Of a DNA stretch of 64,000 bases, positions 59,953 to 64,000 are shown in pieces. This stretch comes from Clostridium_AM tanneri (GTDB lineage Bacteria; Bacillota; Clostridia; Clostridiales; Clostridiaceae). Both the position numbers and the translations under genes were made by a program. The first letter of the stretch is position 1, and every line of letters begins with the position of its first letter. The stretch covers positions 417,146 to 481,145 of the forward strand of contig NZ_JARUJP010000001.1 in assembly GCF_033659955.1 (NCBI RefSeq). Direction: 5' to 3'. Below the pieces are notes generated by a model. The model saw nothing but the letters and a program-made list of their open reading frames with translations, did no database searches and was not told the origin of the DNA.

Positions 59953-62034
59953 CTATTTTATTAAGTTAGCCTTTACAGTGTCACTTATAACTCCAGTTCC
60001 ACCGAATATTACCTGACTTAAATACTCCTTGCTATCTACGTAAGCTTTTTGTTTCTTTATGTCATTACTAACTAGAATTACAGGAGCACTGCACTTAGCA
60101 GCATAAACACTGCCTGATAGTGCATCTGGAAAGTTTTCTCCAGATGCAAAGGTAACAGTATCACTCTTTAACTCAAAATGCTTAGCAATGTTTAAAGAAG
60201 TTTCGTATCTATCCTGTCCCCATATTCTAGTTATATTATTTTCAGACAAACCTGCAGTAGTTTTTATTTGTTCTTTAATATTTTCTGATACTACTCCAGC
60301 CCCTCCTACAATATAAACCTTTGAAGGTTTTACCTTTTTAATTGTATCTAGTGCCTCCTTAGATAAAGTACCAGCATCTGTGAGTACAATAGGGTATCCC
60401 TTTGATGCTGCTATAGTTGAAATACTTAAACCATCAGCAAATGCATTTCCTCCTGCAACAACTATTGGTGTACCTTCTGCTGCGTCGATTTCATCATTTA
60501 TTACTTTAATTGTATCGTACTTGCTGCTGCCGCTTAATCTCTTTACGTTACCGTATCCTAAGTTATTTAATTCTCTAACTACCTCTTCTTTTATCTCCTC
60601 ACTATTTCCAAGTATATAAACTGTTCCATCCTTGTTTAAGTGGGTATTTACATACTGCAGCGCATTGCTATTCTCAGAAGATGAATTCCCTGCCAGTAGA
60701 ATAGGAGCATTTAGCTTTTTCGCTAATACACTGCCGCTTAAAGCATTAGGAAAGTTATACCCAGATGTAATTACTACGCTTCCAACAGCTCCATTATTAA
60801 ATCCCTCTGCTATTTTTCTTGCTGTTTCAAATCTATCTAAGCCGCTTAATCTACTGCTTGTATACTTTTTGCCACTTACCGGTGACCAGCTGCTAATAAG
60901 TGCCTCTGCCTCATTACCGCTATTTATATATCTTCCGCTGTATTCCTGTGCGTAAGCCTTCCACTCATCAAATTTTAAAGTTTTATCATATCTGTTAACT
61001 GGTATTCCATTAGCCTTATAGTAAATGTTATTGTCAAAGGAGTTATCTATTGAGCTTTCATCAGATAACTGAACATTGTAGTTACTGTTAGCTGAAAGAA
61101 ATAGGTTGTTTCTAAAATAATTCTTTACTGCTCCTTCAAGCATATATACATCGTCAAAGGTATTTCCATAAAACACATTATTATTTATATAATTGTTTGT
61201 AGCCTTAGATCCTATTGCTAGCCCATAAGCATGGTTATTATAAAGATGGTTGTTTTGGACAGTAGAGTTGCTTCCACCATTTGGCTCTCCATACATCTGG
61301 ATTGCAGCACCGGCATTATCATGAATCTTATTTCCTTCAAAAATCCAATTACTTGCTCCATAGCCTATGTATATACCGTGATCCTTAGGCTTGTTTACTT
61401 TTAGTCCTATATTATAAATATTGCTGTTTCTTACTGTGCAGTAGCTTGAGTTTTCTCCCTGTATACCAGAGGTACCAAGACTTCTATAGGTAGGGTAATC
61501 TATATTCCAAATAGTTAAATCATTCATTTCTATATGACTGCTATTACCTGTTATATAAATTCCTGCTCCTGTATACTCTGTCATTTTTATACCTTCAACC
61601 TTCCAATAAGAGACTCCATTGAAAGTTATGGCATCTGGTGCATTTTTTCCTGCCCAGTTTAATCTATAACCACCATCCATTATAACTTCTTCACCAGGAT
61701 AGTTTTTAATGGTAATCCAAGCATTTTCAGAACCATCTTTTTGGAAACCTTTCGTAACATCTGTGGTTTCATGATAGGTTCCTCCTCTTATCAAGAGAGT
61801 GTCTCCTGGTTGCAGCCTATTGATGCCTTCTTGTATGCTTGTAAATGGATTAGAAATACTGCCCAGTTCATCAGATCCGTATCCACCACTTTGAGAAACG
61901 TAGTAGGTTTTACCAGATGTTTCAGCGTAGACTTTTCTTTCACTTACCTTTTCTAGGCTTCCAAAACTAACTGAGCATAAAGTTACAGCTAACACAATTG
62001 CAAACCCCATAACTTTTTTTAATCTTTTGTTCAA
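59953..62034 (-). CDS. surface protein: beta-helix domain plus three CWB2 repeats (paralogue)
   Basis: 693-aa paralogue of the 688-aa gene with the same plan: signal peptide (about residues 8-32, VMGFAIVLAVTLCSVSFGS), beta-helix (about 45-345) and three CWB2 modules (about 395-690, starting RLSGLDRFETARKIAEGFNN). The start is TTG at 62034, with GGAGGG 7 bases upstream. An in-frame TTG five codons earlier overlaps that site. The pair are tandem duplicates, and the beta-helix may bind or cut a polysaccharide, but no catalytic residues were confirmed. Confidence 0.88.
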   Translation of the reverse strand: MNKRLKKVMGFAIVLAVTLCSVSFGSLEKVSERKVYAETSGKTYYVSQSGGYGSDELGSISNPFTSIQEGINRLQPGDTLLIRGGTYHETTDVTKGFQKDGSENAWITIKNYPGEEVIMDGGYRLNWAGKNAPDAITFNGVSYWKVEGIKMTEYTGAGIYITGNSSHIEMNDLTIWNIDYPTYRSLGTSGIQGENSSYCTVRNSNIYNIGLKVNKPKDHGIYIGYGASNWIFEGNKIHDNAGAAIQMYGEPNGGSNSTVQNNHLYNNHAYGLAIGSKATNNYINNNVFYGNTFDDVYMLEGAVKNYFRNNLFLSANSNYNVQLSDESSIDNSFDNNIYYKANGIPVNRYDKTLKFDEWKAYAQEYSGRYINSGNEAEALISSWSPVSGKKYTSSRLSGLDRFETARKIAEGFNNGAVGSVVITSGYNFPNALSGSVLAKKLNAPILLAGNSSSENSNALQYVNTHLNKDGTVYILGNSEEIKEEVVRELNNLGYGNVKRLSGSSKYDTIKVINDEIDAAEGTPIVVAGGNAFADGLSISTIAASKGYPIVLTDAGTLSKEALDTIKKVKPSKVYIVGGAGVVSENIKEQIKTTAGLSENNITRIWGQDRYETSLNIAKHFELKSDTVTFASGENFPDALSGSVYAAKCSAPVILVSNDIKKQKAYVDSKEYLSQVIFGGTGVISDTVKANLIK

Positions 62035-62136
62035 TGCTTTTCCCTCCAATACAAAAGTGAAACCTTATTTGCTAAATATTCTATACATAATATTTAATAC
62101 AATTTTAACATATTATTTTACATATTACAGCAAATT

Positions 62137-62301
62137 TTATTCCTTGTAGACTGTAAGCAAATCTTTAATAGTGACTCTTATTATTGCTAGAATCAAAGCA
62201 CCGCTGCCTAGAATTACAAATAGCATTGCAACGTACTGAGAAATATCAATAATGAAAATAGGAATAAGAAATATAGCTGGAGCTAAGATCACAAAATTCA
62301 T
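62137..62301 (-). CDS. 54-aa membrane ORF, possible gene remnant
   Basis: Encodes a short hydrophobic protein (LAPAIFLIPIFIIDISQYVA then FVILGSGALILAIIRV). No ribosome binding site precedes the ATG, and the same frame stays open for 13 codons upstream without a start, so it could be the tail of a decayed permease. It lies in the 352-bp gap 62035-62387 between the surface protein and the Cys-rich gene. Hypothetical. Confidence 0.3.
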   Translation of the reverse strand: MNFVILAPAIFLIPIFIIDISQYVAMLFVILGSGALILAIIRVTIKDLLTVYKE

Positions 62302-62387
62302 TACTTTTTTGAATAATGTGATATTTAATAAAACTATTATTTATTTTTAAAAAACTTTGTATTAATCTTTGAAATTAAGGTTATATA

Positions 62388-62714
62388 TCATTCTTTTCTC
62401 AAAATTTCCTTCGGAGGCTCTATATCATTAGCTATCGTATGCTCAGTAAGTTCAGATAATATTTTTATTTTCTTATTTATTAAAGGTCGCATACAATTTG
62501 GTACATGTTCTTCATGCGCTCTATGAATTGCAACACATTCCTTACAATTTCCATGATATCTACAGGCTTTTTTACACGAGCAATGGTCTTTATCTTTATA
62601 TTCCTCACGAAATGCAGCTGCAAATTCCTCCTGCAACTTTAATCCTTTTATCCTGTCTCCTTTATGAAAAGCTTCCATAGCTTCTTTCTCTTTTTGATTG
62701 CCATCAATAATCAT
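62388..62714 (-). CDS. small Cys/His-rich protein
   Basis: 108-aa protein. A dense metal-binding cluster covers residues 44-74: C45 and C47 (HCSCKKAC), C51, YHGNCKEC, and HRAHEEHVPNC. It is likely to hold one or two zinc ions. The N-terminal half is a charged helix (EAMEAFHKGDRIKGLKLQEE). Similar short proteins occur in Firmicutes, without a known function. GGAGGAG precedes the ATG. It stands 51 bp after the TVP38 gene on the same strand. Confidence 0.6.
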   Translation of the reverse strand: MIIDGNQKEKEAMEAFHKGDRIKGLKLQEEFAAAFREEYKDKDHCSCKKACRYHGNCKECVAIHRAHEEHVPNCMRPLINKKIKILSELTEHTIANDIEPPKEILRKE

Positions 62715-62765
62715 TTTTCTATCTCCTCCACAAATTGAAATTATCTCTAAATGAATTATAACATA

Positions 62766-63407
62766 TTAAGCTAATCTTTGATTTTTCTGCTCTTTATTCC
62801 ATAAATATATGGAATAGATACTTATTATAAGTATAATAAACGTAATTATAATTACATTGTTAGCAGAAGACATAACACTATCTCCAAGAAAGCTATAAAG
62901 TATTATCATTGGTATATTAGCAGCTATTACTGTTAAGATGAACTTTCTATAATTTAATCCTGTAGAACTAGCTAAAAAACAAGCTACATCTGAAGGAGCT
63001 ATTGGACATAAAATGCCTATAGCTAATATTTTTGTGTTATTTTTAAGTAACAGTTTATAAAGCTTAGGATATTTATTAACAAGATAATTGGTTATATCAG
63101 AACTAACTAAAACCTTTGATGTTATATAAAGGATGGTTTCGCTTAATATAACTGAAACAAGAGTAAGAGCCCCCCCTTCTATAGGATTGAATATAATTCC
63201 ACCTAGAATCATAAATACTGTACTAGGAATTAATGCTACTATTCTTAATGAAGATAAAGCTATAAATATTATAATCTTATAGGTACCACAGTTATTGATG
63301 AATTCATTTAAATCATTTATATCTCCTGATAATAAATTTATTCTAAATAATATATATATTAAAGCCAGCCAAACAGTTATTATTGAAATTTTGCTTATTT
63401 TTCTCAT
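62766..63407 (-). CDS. TVP38/TMEM64-family (VTT/DedA-like) membrane protein
   Basis: 213-aa polytopic protein of the VTT (SNARE-associated/DedA) superfamily. Five or six helices are visible, with the conserved central motif FMILGGIIFNPIEGGALTL and the second half carrying CPIAPSDVACFLASSTGLNY. Bacterial DedA relatives are thought to recycle or scramble membrane lipids. AGGAGG lies 8 bases upstream of the ATG. A second, shorter frame on the same strand is a shadow. Confidence 0.85.
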   Translation of the reverse strand: MRKISKISIITVWLALIYILFRINLLSGDINDLNEFINNCGTYKIIIFIALSSLRIVALIPSTVFMILGGIIFNPIEGGALTLVSVILSETILYITSKVLVSSDITNYLVNKYPKLYKLLLKNNTKILAIGILCPIAPSDVACFLASSTGLNYRKFILTVIAANIPMIILYSFLGDSVMSSANNVIIITFIILIISIYSIYLWNKEQKNQRLA

Positions 63408-63675
63408 ATGGAATTCCTCCTCTATACAATCTATAAGTATTATTGTATAAAGAAATTCTTAAAAACCTTCGTATATAAATCTTAAGATTTGTTAAGAAAT
63501 TATATAAGAATAGTACTATATACTGAATTTTGTCTCCAATTAACAAAAATAACATAGGAATATATAATAAAAGATAAAAATAAAATTATAATAAATCCTT
63601 ATATTGGTATACTATAATAAGTCACTTACTTTTATTAAGTAACTGTGATATATTAATAAAAGGTGGTGAATGGAT

Positions 63676-63984
63676 ATGGAAAAATATCATATGTGCCCAA
63701 AGTTTGAAAATGCCTTTGAATTATTAGGAAAAAGATGGACTGGGTTAATTATAAGAACACTATTAAGTGGACAAAAGCGGTTTTCTGAAATAGCAGAAGC
63801 AATTCCTAATATGAGCGCTCGTATGCTTACCGAAAGATTTAAAGAGCTGGAGAATGAAGGAATAGTCATCAGAAAGGTTTATCCAGAAACCCCTGTGCGT
63901 ATAGAATATGAACTTACAGAAAAAGGAATGGAACTGCAAGCTGTTATGGATGAAATTCAAAAATGGGCAGAGAAATGGACATAA
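63676..63984 (+). CDS. HxlR-family transcriptional regulator
   Basis: 102-aa HxlR-type winged-helix protein (CPKFENAFELLGKRWTGLII, FSEIAEAIPNMSARMLTERF, EYELTEKGMELQAVMDEIQ). The Cys near the N-terminus (C7) is where redox or aldehyde-sensing members carry their sensor residue. The ATG at 63676 is preferred over one two codons earlier because AGGTGG is 9 bases upstream. The start is 268 bp from the divergent TVP38 start. No target can be assigned. Confidence 0.88.
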   Translation: MEKYHMCPKFENAFELLGKRWTGLIIRTLLSGQKRFSEIAEAIPNMSARMLTERFKELENEGIVIRKVYPETPVRIEYELTEKGMELQAVMDEIQKWAEKWT

Positions 63985-64000
63985 TGAAGATAATCGGAAT

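Noticed and set aside
60632..60955. 107-codon plus-strand ORF over a CWB2 gene
   Set aside because: Shadow in a repeat-rich coding region, with low-complexity translation.
63343..63555. 70-codon minus-strand ORF over the TVP38 gene start
   Set aside because: Overlaps a well-supported gene in another frame and lacks a ribosome binding site.

Overview
The window is a low-GC, spore-forming Firmicute, most probably a Clostridium sensu stricto relative. The evidence is very AT-rich intergenic DNA, strong Shine-Dalgarno sites, a spoIIA-sigF-spoVACDE sporulation block, a PdaA-type cortex deacetylase, a monofunctional CO dehydrogenase and CWB2 cell-wall proteins. No rRNA, tRNA, CRISPR array or intact insertion sequence was seen.

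Layout. 1-13.2 kb is housekeeping: a CorC/HlyC membrane protein, YebC, YigZ, a HEAT-repeat protein, a MocR regulator, a nucleotidyltransferase, rubredoxin, HflX with an N-terminal JAMM motif, HPRT and a class A penicillin-binding protein. 13.3-17.1 kb is the minus-strand forespore block (spoIIAA, spoIIAB, sigF, then spoVAC, spoVAD, spoVAE). It has a sigma-H-like promoter, a structured leader and a terminator between sigF and spoVAC. speE follows on the plus strand.

18.4-36.9 kb is the centrepiece: a complete glycyl-radical choline-utilisation bacterial microcompartment (GRM1-like cut locus), all on the minus strand. In transcription order it holds an Fe-alcohol dehydrogenase, a MerR/BmrR-type regulator, two DMT-type permeases, a small winged-helix-like protein, two BMC-H shell proteins, an acylating-ALDH paralogue, CutC (choline TMA-lyase, 846 aa), CutD (activase), an EutS/PduU-type shell protein, EutP-, EutT- and EutJ-like proteins, a further BMC protein, EutN (pentamer), EutQ, a BMC-H with a long C-terminal extension, an acylating aldehyde dehydrogenase, PduL and a last BMC-H. 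The inferred route is choline uptake, cleavage to trimethylamine and acetaldehyde inside the shell, oxidation of acetaldehyde to acetyl-CoA and acetyl-phosphate, and reduction of the rest to ethanol. Two promoters inside the locus have the 20-bp spacer and central CCCTAAAGGG typical of MerR/BmrR activation, which ties the local regulator to the operon.

37-49.8 kb holds recA, a CarD-family regulator, small proteins, the alternate lipid II flippase Amj, an in-frame response-regulator/histidine-kinase fusion that looks like a deletion scar, a PmtA-like methyltransferase, an alpha/beta hydrolase, a two-component system with a lipoprotein, and an orphan adenine methyltransferase resembling C. difficile CamA. 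49.8-64 kb holds pdaA, an Rrf2 regulator and cooS with matching operators, an acyltransferase, hutI, cell-wall glycosyltransferases (TagA-like and a sugar-phosphate transferase), two paralogous beta-helix/CWB2 surface proteins, a TVP38 membrane protein and an HxlR regulator.

The observations most worth following are the cut-locus control elements (MerR-type promoters, and a two-unit hairpin element with compensatory changes between cutC and cutD), the ALDH paralogue with Ser in place of the catalytic Cys, the CamA-like methyltransferase, and the VanR/VanS-like fusion.
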